A stretch of DNA of 64,000 nucleotides from Alcaligenes faecalis (GCF_041521385.1 NZ_CP168006.1:124001-188000); one strand, 5' to 3'. Shown: positions 1-11,318, numbered from the stretch's first letter. Numbers and translations are program-made. Notes: generated by a model not told the origin, from the sequence alone.

Positions 1-597
1 CGTGCCGGTAGCTGCGGCAAAGTCCAGACCCGAATGCGGATTACGCTCTTGGCCATTGAAGAAACGGCGCAGGCCAAAAGGACTGGTCAGGCGACCCGGC
101 ACCGGCTTTTCAAAAACCACATTGCTGGGGCCTTCTGTGCGGAAGCTGGCGTACGCTTCCATCTGCTCTTTATACTCACGCTCAAAACGGGCCTGCTGCT
201 GCGGGTCTGGATTCACATGAGACTTGTTTTTCAAGGTAATGCGCTGTTCTCGGTAACGCTTGCTCCCTACCTGAAAGGCCACACCCGACTGCCCCTGTAC
301 CGAGATGCTGTGCTGGCCCGGCTGGGTTTTCAGGTCCAGCCCCACAATGGCTTTCCATCGCTGGTCAGCATCGTGAATCACCAGGACACGGTTGCCATTG
401 AAGTGCACCACCGGGGCTGAGCCACCCGTGCCCAAATCCAGCACCGCCACCCCGCCCGGCACAGGACGATGCAAGGTACGCTCAATAAACGTGCCCTGCT
501 GGGGCGCAGCCTGCGCCAGCCACGGAGCGGTCAGCCCCCAAACAGTTGCGGCGCCTAAAAGGCGCCGCCGTACCAGGGAAATATCAGTGTGATTCAT
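1..597 (-). CDS. M23-family peptidoglycan metallopeptidase (partial, C-terminus beyond the window)
   Basis: The frame is open from an ATG at 597 down to base 1, giving 199 residues of a longer protein. It opens with an RR-containing hydrophobic stretch ending in LAQA, a probable export signal. An N-terminal beta-rich region typical of secreted M23 peptidases follows. The start of a LytM domain (PGRLTSPFG, then NPHSGLDFA) lies at the edge; H and D of HSGLD are the first two zinc ligands of M23 enzymes. The product should cut peptide cross-links in peptidoglycan in the periplasm. The second HxH zinc motif is outside the window, so activity cannot be confirmed. A terminator separates it from ppiD upstream. 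Confidence 0.8.
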   Translation of the reverse strand, partial: MNHTDISLVRRRLLGAATVWGLTAPWLAQAAPQQGTFIERTLHRPVPGGVAVLDLGTGGSAPVVHFNGNRVLVIHDADQRWKAIVGLDLKTQPGQHSISVQGQSGVAFQVGSKRYREQRITLKNKSHVNPDPQQQARFEREYKEQMEAYASFRTEGPSNVVFEKPVPGRLTSPFGLRRFFNGQERNPHSGLDFAAATGT

Positions 598-618
598 CAG
601 AATACTCTTTGAAAAACA

Positions 619-642
619 CCCTGGAGCTTGGAAGCTCCAGGG
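619..642 (-). terminator. Rho-independent terminator after ppiD
   Basis: A perfect 10-bp inverted repeat, CCCTGGAGCT with a 4-nt loop, is followed on the minus strand by TGTTTTTC. It lies 25 bp after the ppiD stop and just before the M23 gene start, so the two genes are probably separate transcripts. Confidence 0.8.
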
Positions 643-666
643 TTACCGGCCCTGATTCAAGCCGTT

Positions 667-2625
667 TTATTCATCCTCACCGCTGGAGGTCAACTCTTTT
701 TCCGCTTCAGGCAGAATCTGTACCTTCTCTTGCACACGCATCGCTTGCAGAACAGCTTGGGTCTCGGTACGAGCCATGGCTTGCGTCAGTTGTGCCGTCA
801 ACATGTCCAGACCAGGATTGCCCGCCTTACCAGGTTGGTGACTCAGAATCTGCACGACGGTGTAACCCTGGGGCTGACGATCACCCACATATGCAGGCAG
901 CTTGTCCACGGGCTTGGCCAGAACCTTGTTCAGCAAGGCTTCATCCATTTCCGGGAATTCAGCACGACTCACGGCAAACTGAGCCGAGAAATCTTCTGGT
1001 TCGCTACCGGCTTGCAACTGTTTCAGGTAGTCTTCACCCGCTTGCACCGCCAGGGCAGCGGCCTTTTCACGGCGCAGGTTTTCCTCAGCAATCGTACGTA
1101 CTTTATCCAGTGCGGGCACATGGGCGTCTGTTACGTCGATCACCCGCAGGGCAATCAAGGTATCAGGAGACACTTCGACAACACCCGCATTCTTGCGTGA
1201 CGCCAGCGCCTCGGCATTGAACAATGCCTGACGCACACGGTTATCATCCAGCACGGCCACATCGGGACTATTGGCAGCAGCCAGCTCACCTTCTACTTGC
1301 GACGCAGGAATCAAACCTTGACGGCTGATACCTTCAGCTTGCTTCAAAGTCAAACCCAAAGCATTGGCCGCCGCCTCCAGACTGTCTTCATTGTCGTAGA
1401 CCAGGTTGGTCAGCTTGCTGGCCATATCAGCAAAGCGTTCGGAGGCCAGTTGCTTGCGCACTTCTTCCTGCACCTTGCTGCGGGCCTGCTCAAAAGACTC
1501 GCCTTGCTCAGGCTGAACCTCATTGCTCTTGAAAATATGGAAACCGTTGGGGCCTTCGATCACGCCGGATACATCACCCTTTTTCAGGGCAAATACGGCA
1601 TTTTCCAACACACTGGGCCAAGAACCTTTACTGATCCAACCCAGTTCGCCACCTTCGCGGGCACTGCCTTCATCCTGGGAATTGGCACGCGCCAAGTCGG
1701 CAAAGCCTTCTTTATTGGCCTGGGCTTTTTCAGCCAGCTCACGAGCTTTGGTCTGAGCCACTTCGCGTTCGCTATCAGAAGCGCCCGCTGGCACGTTCAC
1801 CAAAATATGGCTGATATTCACGCGGCCAGCCTGCACATAGCGTGCCTTATTTTGCTCGTAATACTGCTTGAGCTGTTCGTCAGTAGGGGTAGGCAGATCC
1901 TTGAACGCTGCGGCCTCATTCAGCAGCAGGTACTCCACCTTGACTTGCTGTGGCAGCTCCAGCGATTGCTTGTTGGCATCGTACCAAGCCTGCAGGTCTG
2001 CATCGCTGATCTGAACCCCAGCTTCAAAGTCACGGGTCAGAAAACTGCGAGTGCGCACACCGCGCTCTTCGGTCAGGGCGATTTCCAGTTTGTTCATGAC
2101 GCTGGGCAGCATCGAGGTGCTGGCAGCGACGGGGCCAAGCACACGTTGCAGAGCTAACTGACCACGCTGACTTTGCTCGAAATCACGGGTATCGATACCA
2201 GCCGAGGCCAAAACCTGACTGTAAAGGGCGGGTGAAAAAACGCCGTTTTCCTGAAACTCCGGCATCGTGGCGATGTAGTCGCGCAGGGCAATGTCGGAAA
2301 CGTTGAAGCGAGCAGCAGTCGCCACTTCAATTTGTACTCGCTGATCAATCAAGGATTCCAACAATGCACGACGGCTTTCCAGGCTGTCGGCCTGGGCCAG
2401 ATCAAAACCGGAAGGATTGTTGCGCTGCATATCGTCCAGCTGCATGCGGCGCGCACGATCAAATTCCTGGGAGGTAATGGCGCTATCGCCAACTTTGACA
2501 ATATCGCTATCGCCAGAAACGTAGCTGGAATAGCCGCTGACGCCAATCAATACAAAAGACGGCAAAATCAGCACTAACAGGACCAGCTGCATGACGCGTT
2601 GGTTCTTACGGATAATCTCGAACAT
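667..2625 (-). CDS. ppiD: Periplasmic chaperone/peptidyl-prolyl isomerase PpiD
   Basis: This 652-residue protein has the PpiD architecture. A short cytoplasmic head (MFEIIRKNQR) and one membrane helix (about residues 12-34) precede a SurA-N-like chaperone region (about 40-220). A parvulin domain follows at about 270-365, with the typical VNISHIL start and the GELGWISKG and GFHIFK motifs, and then a long helical C-terminal part. PpiD sits in the inner membrane facing the periplasm and helps outer-membrane and secreted proteins leave the Sec translocon. The length matches the family (about 620-650). It is divergent from ugpQ, with a palindrome-rich intergenic region between them. Confidence 0.95.
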   Translation of the reverse strand: MFEIIRKNQRVMQLVLLVLILPSFVLIGVSGYSSYVSGDSDIVKVGDSAITSQEFDRARRMQLDDMQRNNPSGFDLAQADSLESRRALLESLIDQRVQIEVATAARFNVSDIALRDYIATMPEFQENGVFSPALYSQVLASAGIDTRDFEQSQRGQLALQRVLGPVAASTSMLPSVMNKLEIALTEERGVRTRSFLTRDFEAGVQISDADLQAWYDANKQSLELPQQVKVEYLLLNEAAAFKDLPTPTDEQLKQYYEQNKARYVQAGRVNISHILVNVPAGASDSEREVAQTKARELAEKAQANKEGFADLARANSQDEGSAREGGELGWISKGSWPSVLENAVFALKKGDVSGVIEGPNGFHIFKSNEVQPEQGESFEQARSKVQEEVRKQLASERFADMASKLTNLVYDNEDSLEAAANALGLTLKQAEGISRQGLIPASQVEGELAAANSPDVAVLDDNRVRQALFNAEALASRKNAGVVEVSPDTLIALRVIDVTDAHVPALDKVRTIAEENLRREKAAALAVQAGEDYLKQLQAGSEPEDFSAQFAVSRAEFPEMDEALLNKVLAKPVDKLPAYVGDRQPQGYTVVQILSHQPGKAGNPGLDMLTAQLTQAMARTETQAVLQAMRVQEKVQILPEAEKELTSSGEDE

Positions 2626-2701
2626 TAATCATCACCTACTTTCGCTTGCAGCAGGGCGCTGCGGGTGGCGCATCAGGCCGGTGAGCCGGCTCGGCCTGAA
2701 A

Positions 2702-2732
2702 ATATACCGTATATGAAAACCGTACAGTGTAC
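2702..2732. promoter_or_regulatory. Two adjacent palindromes between ppiD and ugpQ
   Basis: ATATACCGTATAT (2702-2714) is a perfect 6+1+6 palindrome and GTACAGTGTAC (2722-2732) a perfect 5+1+5 palindrome, with centres 19 bp apart. Both lie in the divergent ppiD/ugpQ spacer. A TAAAAT box at 2742-2747 could be the -10 element of ugpQ, which would put the second palindrome in its -35/spacer region. They look like operator half-sites, but the regulator is unknown. Confidence 0.35.
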
Positions 2733-2786
2733 AGCCCCGGTTAAAATAGTACATTGGCTTTTTATCACGCCTCTTGCGAGTCCGCC

Positions 2787-3542
2787 ATGCCTTCACTGAA
2801 TCATCATTGGCCCTACCCCGCTTTGATCGCCCACCGTGGCGCCGGCAGGATTGCCCCGGAAAACACCCTGGCCGCCATGCGGGTCGGTGCCCAGAACGGT
2901 TTTCACATGATGGAGTACGACGTCAAACTAAGCCGCGATGCGGTTCCCGTGCTGCTGCACGATGACGATCTGGAGCGCACGTCCAATGGGCAGGGCCTGG
3001 CCTCCAGGCTGACGTTGGCCGAGCTGTCCGCCCTGGACTTCGGTGCTTGGCACTCCTCGGCCTACGCCGGAGAGCCCATCCCCACATTAAGTTCGATCGC
3101 CGCCTTTACCCTGGCCAATCAGGTTCACAGCAATATCGAAATCAAGCCTACCACCGGGGACGAAGCCGAAACAGGGCGACAGGTTGCTCTGGCGGCCCAG
3201 GCGTTGTGGGCACAGGCCAGCTTGCCGCCCCTGCTGTCGTCCTTTTCCGAAGTGGCCCTGGAAGCAGCACAACAAGCGGTCCCTACCCTGCCCCGCGCCC
3301 TGCTGATTGAAGAAGAGGTTCCGGCAGACTGGCCCGAACGTCTGGAGCGGCTGGGCTGCATGGGGCTGAATTTGAACGACCGCTTCGTCACCCAGGCCTT
3401 GGTTCAGGCAATTCGGCAAAAAGGCTATACCGTGGCTGTCTGGACCGTGAACGATGCCGAGCGGGTGCGTGAGCTGCTGGATTGGGGATGCAATGGCATC
3501 TTCACGGATAAAGTCACCACCATTCGCCCCGATACGCTTTAA
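2787..3542 (+). CDS. ugpQ: Glycerophosphodiester phosphodiesterase
   Basis: This 251-residue cytosolic enzyme should hydrolyse glycerophosphodiesters to glycerol 3-phosphate and an alcohol. The GDPD signatures are present: LIAHRGAG with APENTLAA near the N-terminus, EYDVKLSRDAVPVLLHDD (metal-binding E/D and the second catalytic H), IEIKP, and the C-terminal VAVWTVND and GIFTDKV. The ATG at 2787 is chosen because UgpQ proteins begin about ten residues before the PALIAHRG strand; a TTG at 2754 is possible but adds an uncharacteristic extension. It has no signal peptide, so UgpQ (cytosolic) fits better than GlpQ (periplasmic). Confidence 0.9.
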   Translation: MPSLNHHWPYPALIAHRGAGRIAPENTLAAMRVGAQNGFHMMEYDVKLSRDAVPVLLHDDDLERTSNGQGLASRLTLAELSALDFGAWHSSAYAGEPIPTLSSIAAFTLANQVHSNIEIKPTTGDEAETGRQVALAAQALWAQASLPPLLSSFSEVALEAAQQAVPTLPRALLIEEEVPADWPERLERLGCMGLNLNDRFVTQALVQAIRQKGYTVAVWTVNDAERVRELLDWGCNGIFTDKVTTIRPDTL

Positions 3543-3567
3543 TTAAACCGCAACATCAGGATTTCTC

Positions 3568-4422
3568 TTGTTCAGTTACCGTCACGCCTTTCATGCTGGC
3601 AATCACGCGGATGTGCTCAAGCACGCCACCTTGCTGCATATCTTTAATTACTACGCTCAAAAAGACAGCGCCTTCAGCATCATCGATACCCACTGCGGTG
3701 CCGGTATCTATGATCTGGAACACGACTGGGCGCAAACCAAGGGCGAGTTCTACGACGGCCTGGATCGGGTCTTGCAGCAGGACGACTACCCGGAGCTGGT
3801 GGAGCACTATATTGATGCCATTGCCGACCTGAACCCGGACGGCCTGGCGCGCTTCTACCCCGGTTCGCCCTGGCTGGCACTGGAACGCTTGCGCACGCAG
3901 GACAGCTTTCACGGCTTTGAACTGCACCCGTCCGAATTTGAAGTCCTGAGCGATAACGTGGCGCAATTGTTCCCCCAAGGCAATCGTCGGGTGCGTCTGT
4001 ATCCGGAAAATGGGTTTGAACAGTTGGGCCGCTTGCTACCGCCGCCGTCACGACGTGCCATCGTGGTGATGGACCCCTCTTACGAGGCCAAGTCCGACTA
4101 CCAGCAGGTCTTGAACAGCGTCAAGAACGCCCTCAAGCGATTTGCTCAAGCCTGTATCGTCGTGTGGTATCCCATTGTGCAGCGGCCCGAAGTGCAGACC
4201 TTGCAGCGCAGGCTGGAGCAACTGGATACGCCCTGGCTGCATGTCAGCCTGTCGGTTCGTACTCCAGCCAAAAATGGTTTGGGTTTGCATGGCAGTGGCC
4301 TGTTCATCAGCAATCCTCCCTGGACGCTGCTCAAGGCTCTGGAACAAAGCATGCCGTGGTTAACAAAAACGCTGGCCCAGGATGACAAGGCCAGCTTTCA
4401 ACTTCGTCATTCGGGGCTGTAA
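3568..4422 (+). CDS. rlmJ: 23S rRNA (adenine2030-N6)-methyltransferase RlmJ
   Basis: This 284-residue protein begins FSYRHAFHAGNHADVLKH, the hallmark of RlmJ (YhiR). It carries the SAM-binding motif DTHCGAGIYDL and the adenine methyltransferase catalytic motif as MDPSYE. The enzyme methylates A2030 of 23S rRNA. The start is a TTG at 3568: alignment with the family N-terminus fixes it, and CAGGAT lies a few bases upstream. It follows ugpQ by 25 bp, so co-transcription is possible. It is convergent with the pseudouridine synthase, 15 bp away. Confidence 0.95.
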   Translation: MFSYRHAFHAGNHADVLKHATLLHIFNYYAQKDSAFSIIDTHCGAGIYDLEHDWAQTKGEFYDGLDRVLQQDDYPELVEHYIDAIADLNPDGLARFYPGSPWLALERLRTQDSFHGFELHPSEFEVLSDNVAQLFPQGNRRVRLYPENGFEQLGRLLPPPSRRAIVVMDPSYEAKSDYQQVLNSVKNALKRFAQACIVVWYPIVQRPEVQTLQRRLEQLDTPWLHVSLSVRTPAKNGLGLHGSGLFISNPPWTLLKALEQSMPWLTKTLAQDDKASFQLRHSGL

Positions 4423-4437
4423 ACCACCCCTTTGCCG

Positions 4438-5172
4438 TTAGGCCAGGCGCTCGGACTCTTTCATGTAGCGCCACTGGCCCATAGGCAGATCGCCCAGCAC
4501 CAGCTCGCCAATGCGCACACGCTTCAAACCCACCACTTTCAGGCCGACCAGTTCACACATGCGGCGAATCTGGCGCTTCTTGCCTTCGCGCAGGATAAAA
4601 CGCAACTGGTCATCGTTCTGCCAGGACACTTGGGCTGGCAGCAAGGGCTTACCGTCCAGGCTCAAACCAAAGTTCAGCAGTTCCAGACCGCGCTCGCTCA
4701 GCTTGCCGGTTACGCGCACCAGATATTCCTTGTCGATGACCGAGTCTTCGCCAATAATCTGCCGCGCAATACGACCATCCTGAGTCAGGATCAGCAAGCC
4801 GGTGGAATCAATATCCAGACGACCAGCCGGAGCCAGCCCACGCAAATGCGCCGGGTCAAAGCGTTGACTGCCGCGACCACCCTTGTACTGCGTGGCGGCA
4901 CCGATCAGGGAAACCGCATTGCGATAACCGGCTTCGGCTTGCCCCGACACATAGCCTACGGGCTTGTGCAGCAAGATAGTGGCACGTTGGGTCTGACGCT
5001 GACGCGCTTGTTTTTCCAGTGTGATTTTCTGATTGGGGTAGGCTTTGCTCCCCAATTCAGAGACGATTTGACCGTCCACACGCACCCAGCCGCGCTCGAT
5101 GAAAGCATCCGCCTCACGGCGTGAACACATGCCGCGCTGGGCCATTAATTTTGAGATACGTTCTTTTTCCAT
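4438..5172 (-). CDS. S4-domain rRNA pseudouridine synthase (RsuA/RluB/E/F family, RluF-like)
   Basis: The 244-residue product has an N-terminal S4 RNA-binding domain ([20 protein letters not shown] through VRVDGQIV). A pseudouridine synthase domain follows, with the catalytic-loop motif [17 protein letters not shown] and the later [14 protein letters not shown] motif typical of this family. The ATG at 5172 places the S4 domain at the N-terminus as in relatives. Longer upstream frames would overlap ubiC on the other strand. Absence of a long basic C-terminal tail argues against RluB; RluF-type specificity (23S rRNA) is my guess. Confidence 0.88.
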   Translation of the reverse strand: MEKERISKLMAQRGMCSRREADAFIERGWVRVDGQIVSELGSKAYPNQKITLEKQARQRQTQRATILLHKPVGYVSGQAEAGYRNAVSLIGAATQYKGGRGSQRFDPAHLRGLAPAGRLDIDSTGLLILTQDGRIARQIIGEDSVIDKEYLVRVTGKLSERGLELLNFGLSLDGKPLLPAQVSWQNDDQLRFILREGKKRQIRRMCELVGLKVVGLKRVRIGELVLGDLPMGQWRYMKESERLA

Positions 5173-5208
5173 GAGCGCTATTTTATGGCTTTGGCGATAA
5201 TACAGGAC

Positions 5209-5784
5209 ATGAAATTTCCCCCCAACACAAAAAAACCCTGGCATGAGCGGGTTCATCCCTCTGCCACTCCTGTTCAAAAGTACTGGCTACACCGTCCCGG
5301 CGCTCTAACCGCTGGTTTACGCTGCTTGGGCAAAGTCGATCTGGAAGTGGTCAGCGAATACGCTTGCCGCTTGAACCCACAAGAAGCCGCATTGATTCAA
5401 AAGCCGCCAGGCACGCTGGCCTGGATACGAGAAGTGTCCATGTCCGTAGACGGAGTCCGTTGTGTGATTGCCCGCAGCTTCACGCCCCTGCCTACTTCAC
5501 ACAGTGTCTGGCAGGGTATGCGCCGGTTACGCAGCCGTCCGCTGGCCGACATGCTGTATAACGATGCCCAGATACAACGATCGGCCTTTTTAAGCTGTCG
5601 TTTGACACGCGGCATGAGCTTTTTCCGCACGATTGAGCGCGCCCTGTCCCCCAGCGGCGAGCCGGTTCCACAGGCTCAGCAGATTCTGTCGCGTTGCTCC
5701 GTCTTCTGGCGGCACGGTCAACCCCTCTTGGTCGCTGAATCCTTTATGCCGGCCTTCTGGGCACGCGGTGCTACACTGGCTTAG
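5209..5784 (+). CDS. ubiC: Chorismate-pyruvate lyase UbiC
   Basis: This 191-residue protein matches UbiC by pattern: an N-terminal [11 protein letters not shown] segment, the central [10 protein letters not shown] and ARSFTPL motifs (the conserved VRE and product-binding Arg region), and a C-terminal arm (RRSVF-type, here [21 protein letters not shown]). It converts chorismate to 4-hydroxybenzoate and pyruvate, the first committed step of ubiquinone synthesis. The ATG at 5209 leaves a 36-bp divergent gap to the pseudouridine synthase; an ATG at 5185 is possible. The ribosome site is weak for both. Confidence 0.9.
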   Translation: MKFPPNTKKPWHERVHPSATPVQKYWLHRPGALTAGLRCLGKVDLEVVSEYACRLNPQEAALIQKPPGTLAWIREVSMSVDGVRCVIARSFTPLPTSHSVWQGMRRLRSRPLADMLYNDAQIQRSAFLSCRLTRGMSFFRTIERALSPSGEPVPQAQQILSRCSVFWRHGQPLLVAESFMPAFWARGATLA

Positions 5785-5819
5785 CTTAAATTCAGTATTA
5801 GTTAATAAAACAAAGTTAT

Positions 5820-7043
5820 ATGCCGAGCCAAACCATGTCCACGCAAGCCGACCCAAGCCGCCGCAACGCCTTTGTTCTTTCTGGAATGCAGGCATTGGGC
5901 GGGGCCAATCCGGCACTGGTGGTGGCGCTCAGTAGTCTGGTTGGTCAAAAAATGGCCAGCAGCCCGGACCTGGCGACCTTGCCAGTAGGTATTTTCAACC
6001 TGGGTCTGGCAGTAGGCATTTTGCCTGCAGCGTTTCTGATGCGCCGCTTGGGACGCCAGGGTGGCTACATCATCGGTGCCTTGCTGGGCATAGGAGCAGG
6101 CCTGCTGGCCGCCGCCGGGATTTACAGCCTGTCCTTTGTCATGTTCTGTGTGGGCACGCTGCTGGCCGGGCTGTATGCCTCTTACGTACAAAGCTATCGC
6201 TTTGCCGCTGCCGATGACGCCAGTGATGCCTTCCGCCCCAAGGCCATTTCATGGGTCATGGCCGGAGGGCTGCTGGGAGCAATTATCGCCACCCAGACCA
6301 TTATCCACACCCAGGACATCTGGCCGGAACACCCGTTCGCTGCTGCTTTTCTGGCACAGGCGGCATTAGCAGCCCTGGTCCTGCCCTTCGCCTTTAGCCT
6401 GCGCCTGGCACCGGGCACACGGAATCAGCAAGAAAAGATCCCCTACACCGGACGCCCCTTGCGCGTGATTGCCTCCAATAGCTACTTCATTATTGCGGTC
6501 ATCGCTGGGGTAGCTTCCTACGTACTGATGAACTTTCTGATGACGGCTTCGCCCTTGGCCATGGTCATGCACGGCCATAGCCTGAAAGAGTCCACCTTGG
6601 GCATTCAGTGGCATATTCTGGCCATGTTCGGCCCCAGCTTCTTTACCGGCAATCTGATCAAACGCTTTGGCAAAATCCCCGTCACCTTTGCAGGCGTGCT
6701 CTTGCTGGGACTGGCCAGCATAGTGGCGTTGCTGGGCATGACCGTGCCGCACTTCTGGGTCAGCCTGATTTTGCTGGGTCTGGGCTGGAACTTCGGTTTC
6801 ATCGGGGCCACCAATATGGTGGTGGACTGTTACCGCCCCGAAGAGCGTGGCCGTGTGCAGGCCTTGAATGACTTCATCATCTTTACCTGTGTGGCCTTGT
6901 CTTCTTTTACGTCAGGCCGCGTGCTGGCTGTGTATGGCTGGTATGGGGTCAATACCTGGACGCTGCCGATCTCGGCAGTGGTGATGCTGGCGTTGGCCTG
7001 GTTGTACTTCAAGAACAAGCGTCAGCCCTACTTCGCCACTTAA
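5820..7043 (+). CDS. MFS transporter of unknown substrate
   Basis: This 407-residue membrane protein has about 12 hydrophobic segments and an MFS A-like motif after TM2 (MRRLGRQGGY). The N-terminal helix-rich half is GMQALGGANPALVVALSSLVG; the second half carries TASPLAMVMHGH and NMVVDCYRPEERGRVQALNDF. The family resembles YbfB/YttB-like permeases of uncharacterised substrate; I cannot assign one. It follows ubiC by 35 bp, possibly as a transcriptional unit, and ends at a strong terminator shared with the convergent aldo/keto reductase. Confidence 0.85.
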   Translation: MPSQTMSTQADPSRRNAFVLSGMQALGGANPALVVALSSLVGQKMASSPDLATLPVGIFNLGLAVGILPAAFLMRRLGRQGGYIIGALLGIGAGLLAAAGIYSLSFVMFCVGTLLAGLYASYVQSYRFAAADDASDAFRPKAISWVMAGGLLGAIIATQTIIHTQDIWPEHPFAAAFLAQAALAALVLPFAFSLRLAPGTRNQQEKIPYTGRPLRVIASNSYFIIAVIAGVASYVLMNFLMTASPLAMVMHGHSLKESTLGIQWHILAMFGPSFFTGNLIKRFGKIPVTFAGVLLLGLASIVALLGMTVPHFWVSLILLGLGWNFGFIGATNMVVDCYRPEERGRVQALNDFIIFTCVALSSFTSGRVLAVYGWYGVNTWTLPISAVVMLALAWLYFKNKRQPYFAT

Positions 7044-7080
7044 GCAAAGCGACAGTCGCACAGCGACGGTTCATGGAAAA

Positions 7081-7124
7081 CGGCCCCAAAGCCTGGATTA
7101 ACCCAAGGTTTTGGGGCCGTTTTT
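7081..7124. terminator. Bidirectional terminator between MFS and aldo/keto reductase genes
   Basis: A 10-bp stem, CGGCCCCAAA pairing with TTTGGGGCCG, is flanked by TTTTT on the plus side and AAAA on the left (a T run for the minus strand). It serves the convergent genes ending at 7043 and 7132. Confidence 0.85.
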
Positions 7125-7131
7125 AGTGCAT

Positions 7132-7974
7132 TCAAATCATTGGTAAATAAGCGGGCCTGGAGCCGCGTGGAAACTGGGCATCCAATGCTTGAATGTGCTC
7201 GGGCTGCAGCACCAAATCTCCGGCGGCCGCATTTTGCTGGGCATGAGCCGCACGCGATGCCTTGGGAATCACAAACACATTGGGGTCACGCAGCAAAAAG
7301 GCCAAAGCCACTTGGCGTGCGGTGGCCTGATAGTGCTTGGCAATCTCGGTCAACACGGCCCCGCCTTCAGAATCCAGCTCGGGGAAATCATCGTGACCGA
7401 AAGGGCTATACGCCACCACGCTGACCTTATGCTCTCGACACCAGGGCATGACCGCGTGTTCAATGGCGCGCTCGTTCAGGTGATACAAGACCTGATTGCA
7501 GGCAATTTCACCCGGCCCCACGATGTCGTACAGCTCTTCCAGATCCGGCACGTCAAAATTGCTGACGCCCCACTGCCTGATCTTGCCTTGCTGCACAAGC
7601 CGGTCAAAGGCCGCGCAGGTTTCCTCCAAAGGAACCTGGCCGGGCCAGTGCAATAAATACAGATCCAGATAGTCCGTACCCAAACGCTTCAGGCTGGCCT
7701 CGCAAGCACGGATCACGCCCTGACGGCTAGCCTTAAAGGGCAAGACCTTGGACACCAGAAAAGCCTCGTGGCGACGACCTTGCAGAGCCTGACCGATCAA
7801 GGTTTCTGCTTGTCCGTCACCATACATCTCGGCGGTGTCGATATGGTTCATGCCCGCGTCCAAGCCAGCCTGGAAAGCCGCCCTGCTTTGCGACCCATCG
7901 GCCTGCTCGACATACCAACTGCCCTGGCCCACACGCGAAACACGCGGTGCTGAACCGAGTTTTTCATATCGCAT
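7132..7974 (-). CDS. Aldo/keto reductase
   Basis: This 280-residue NADPH-dependent oxidoreductase carries the AKR catalytic tetrad: D and Y in DTAEMYGDG, K in VSKVLP and H in LLHWPG. The cofactor-binding IPKASR lies near the C-terminus. The ATG at 7974 is supported by AAGGA about 7 bases upstream. The substrate is unknown; the sequence resembles the 2,5-diketo-gluconate reductase/YeaE-like group. It lies 50 bp downstream of glnB and in the same direction, so it may be the last gene of a ybdG-glnB-AKR transcript. Confidence 0.9.
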   Translation of the reverse strand: MRYEKLGSAPRVSRVGQGSWYVEQADGSQSRAAFQAGLDAGMNHIDTAEMYGDGQAETLIGQALQGRRHEAFLVSKVLPFKASRQGVIRACEASLKRLGTDYLDLYLLHWPGQVPLEETCAAFDRLVQQGKIRQWGVSNFDVPDLEELYDIVGPGEIACNQVLYHLNERAIEHAVMPWCREHKVSVVAYSPFGHDDFPELDSEGGAVLTEIAKHYQATARQVALAFLLRDPNVFVIPKASRAAHAQQNAAAGDLVLQPEHIQALDAQFPRGSRPAYLPMI

Positions 7975-8024
7975 CCGCTTGTCCTTCCATAACGACTGTC
8001 CACGCCAGCCCAACTGCAGCCGTC

Positions 8025-9693
<1,669 letters not shown>

Positions 9694-9825
9694 GTATTCT
9701 TCCTTATCCCGCCAGCCCCAAAAAGGGGCCCGCATGGTTTCCTAGAGTCTGAAAACTATCTAATATACTGCACAGCGTCTGTTTCCTGCGGGACTGGATG
9801 ACCTGCGTCAGCCCGTCCAATCCAC

Positions 9826-9831
9826 TATAAT
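9826..9831 (+). promoter_or_regulatory. Possible -10 box of argH
   Basis: A perfect TATAAT lies nine bases before the argH ATG. The matching -35 region (CTGCGT at 17-bp spacing) is poor, so the promoter may need an activator, or the match may be fortuitous. Confidence 0.4.
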
Positions 9832-9839
9832 TGCCCTCT

Positions 9840-11261
9840 ATGTCATCAAACACCCCCTCCTCTTCCCAAGACCAGTTCGCCAATAAGGCCATGGCCTGGT
9901 CGGCTCGCTTTTCCGAGCCCGTCTCTGACCTCGTCAAACGCTACACAGCATCGGTGGACTTTGACAAGCGCATGGCCCGCTTTGATATTCAGGGTTCCCT
10001 GGCACACGCCAGCATGCTGGCCGCCGTCGGTGTGATAACCGAGCAGGACAAGGCCGACATTGAACGCGGCATGAGCCAGATTCTGGACGAAATCGCCCAA
10101 GGCCAGTTCCAGTGGCTGCTGGACCTGGAAGACGTGCATCTGAACATTGAAAAACGTCTGGTCGAGCTGATTGGCGATGCGGGCAAGCGCCTGCACACCG
10201 GCCGTTCACGCAATGACCAGGTGGCCACTGATATCCGCCTGTGGCTGCGCAATGAAATCGACATTGCCCTGGACCTGCTGGCCCAGATGCAGCACAAGCT
10301 GGCTGAATTGGCACTGGCTCAGGCAGACACTATTTTGCCCGGTTTCACCCACCTGCAAGTGGCACAGCCCGTTACTTTTGGCCACCATTTGCTGGCCTAC
10401 GCCGAAATGTTCCAACGCGATGCCGAGCGTCTGCAAGACTGCCGCAAACGTGTGAACCGCCTGCCTTTGGGCGCAGCCGCTCTGGCCGGCACCAGCTACC
10501 CGATCGACCGTGAAATGGTTGCCAAGCTGCTGAACTTTGACGATGTGTGCCGCAACTCGCTGGATGCTGTGTCGGACCGCGACTTCGCCATCGAATTCTG
10601 CGCCGCTGCTGCCCTGATCATGACGCACATCTCCCGCTTCTCCGAGGAGCTGGTGCTGTGGATGAGCCCACGCGTTGGCTTTATTGATCTGGCCGACCGC
10701 TTTTGCACCGGCAGCTCCATCATGCCGCAAAAGAAAAACCCCGACGTTCCCGAGCTGGCCCGTGGCAAGACCGGTCGCGTCAATGGTCACCTGATTGCCC
10801 TGCTGACTTTGATGAAAGGCCAACCGCTGGCCTACAACAAGGACAACCAGGAAGACAAGGAAGGTCTGTTCGATTCGGCTGATACCATTCGCGACACCCT
10901 GACCATTTTTGTAGACCTGATCGCTGGCATCAAGGTCAAGCCTGAAGCCATGCGCGCCGCTGCGCTGCAAGGTTTTGCGACTGCTACTGATCTGGCCGAC
11001 TACCTGGTCAAGAAAGGTCTGCCTTTCCGTGATGCCCACGAAACCGTGGCCTTGGCCGTGCGTGAATGTGAACAGTTGGGTTGCGACCTGGCCGATCTGA
11101 ACCTGGAACAACTGCAAAAGTTCGATAGCCGTATTGAATCGGATATCTTTGGCGTGCTGACGCTGGAAGGCTCGGTCGCTTCGCGCAAACACATCGGCGG
11201 CACCGCCCCCGAGCGTGTGCGTATCGAAGCGCAGCGTATTCTGGATCGTACTCAAGGCTGA
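9840..11261 (+). CDS. argH: Argininosuccinate lyase
   Basis: This 473-residue enzyme of the fumarase/aspartase superfamily makes arginine and fumarate from argininosuccinate. The superfamily signature [15 protein letters not shown] is at about residues 291-305, with the catalytic Ser in the flexible loop. [13 protein letters not shown] and the TSYPIDRE region are also present. The ATG at 9840 has no Shine-Dalgarno sequence. TATAAT at 9826-9831 lies so close that transcription could start at or next to the ATG, suggesting a leaderless mRNA. The gene ends at a strong terminator. Confidence 0.96.
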   Translation: MSSNTPSSSQDQFANKAMAWSARFSEPVSDLVKRYTASVDFDKRMARFDIQGSLAHASMLAAVGVITEQDKADIERGMSQILDEIAQGQFQWLLDLEDVHLNIEKRLVELIGDAGKRLHTGRSRNDQVATDIRLWLRNEIDIALDLLAQMQHKLAELALAQADTILPGFTHLQVAQPVTFGHHLLAYAEMFQRDAERLQDCRKRVNRLPLGAAALAGTSYPIDREMVAKLLNFDDVCRNSLDAVSDRDFAIEFCAAAALIMTHISRFSEELVLWMSPRVGFIDLADRFCTGSSIMPQKKNPDVPELARGKTGRVNGHLIALLTLMKGQPLAYNKDNQEDKEGLFDSADTIRDTLTIFVDLIAGIKVKPEAMRAAALQGFATATDLADYLVKKGLPFRDAHETVALAVRECEQLGCDLADLNLEQLQKFDSRIESDIFGVLTLEGSVASRKHIGGTAPERVRIEAQRILDRTQG

Positions 11262-11286
11262 TAAGAGCTTCGGTTGAAAGTAAGAA

Positions 11287-11318
11287 AAGCCGCTCCTGTT
11301 TCAGGAGCGGCTTTTTTT
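11287..11318 (+). terminator. Rho-independent terminator after argH
   Basis: A perfect 12-bp stem (AAGCCGCTCCTG) with a 3-nt loop is followed by seven T residues, 25 bp after the argH stop. It marks the left edge of the accessory segment. Confidence 0.92.

Noticed and set aside
10206..11255. Open frame antisense to argH
   Set aside because: It is an antisense shadow of a strongly conserved enzyme gene, without motifs.
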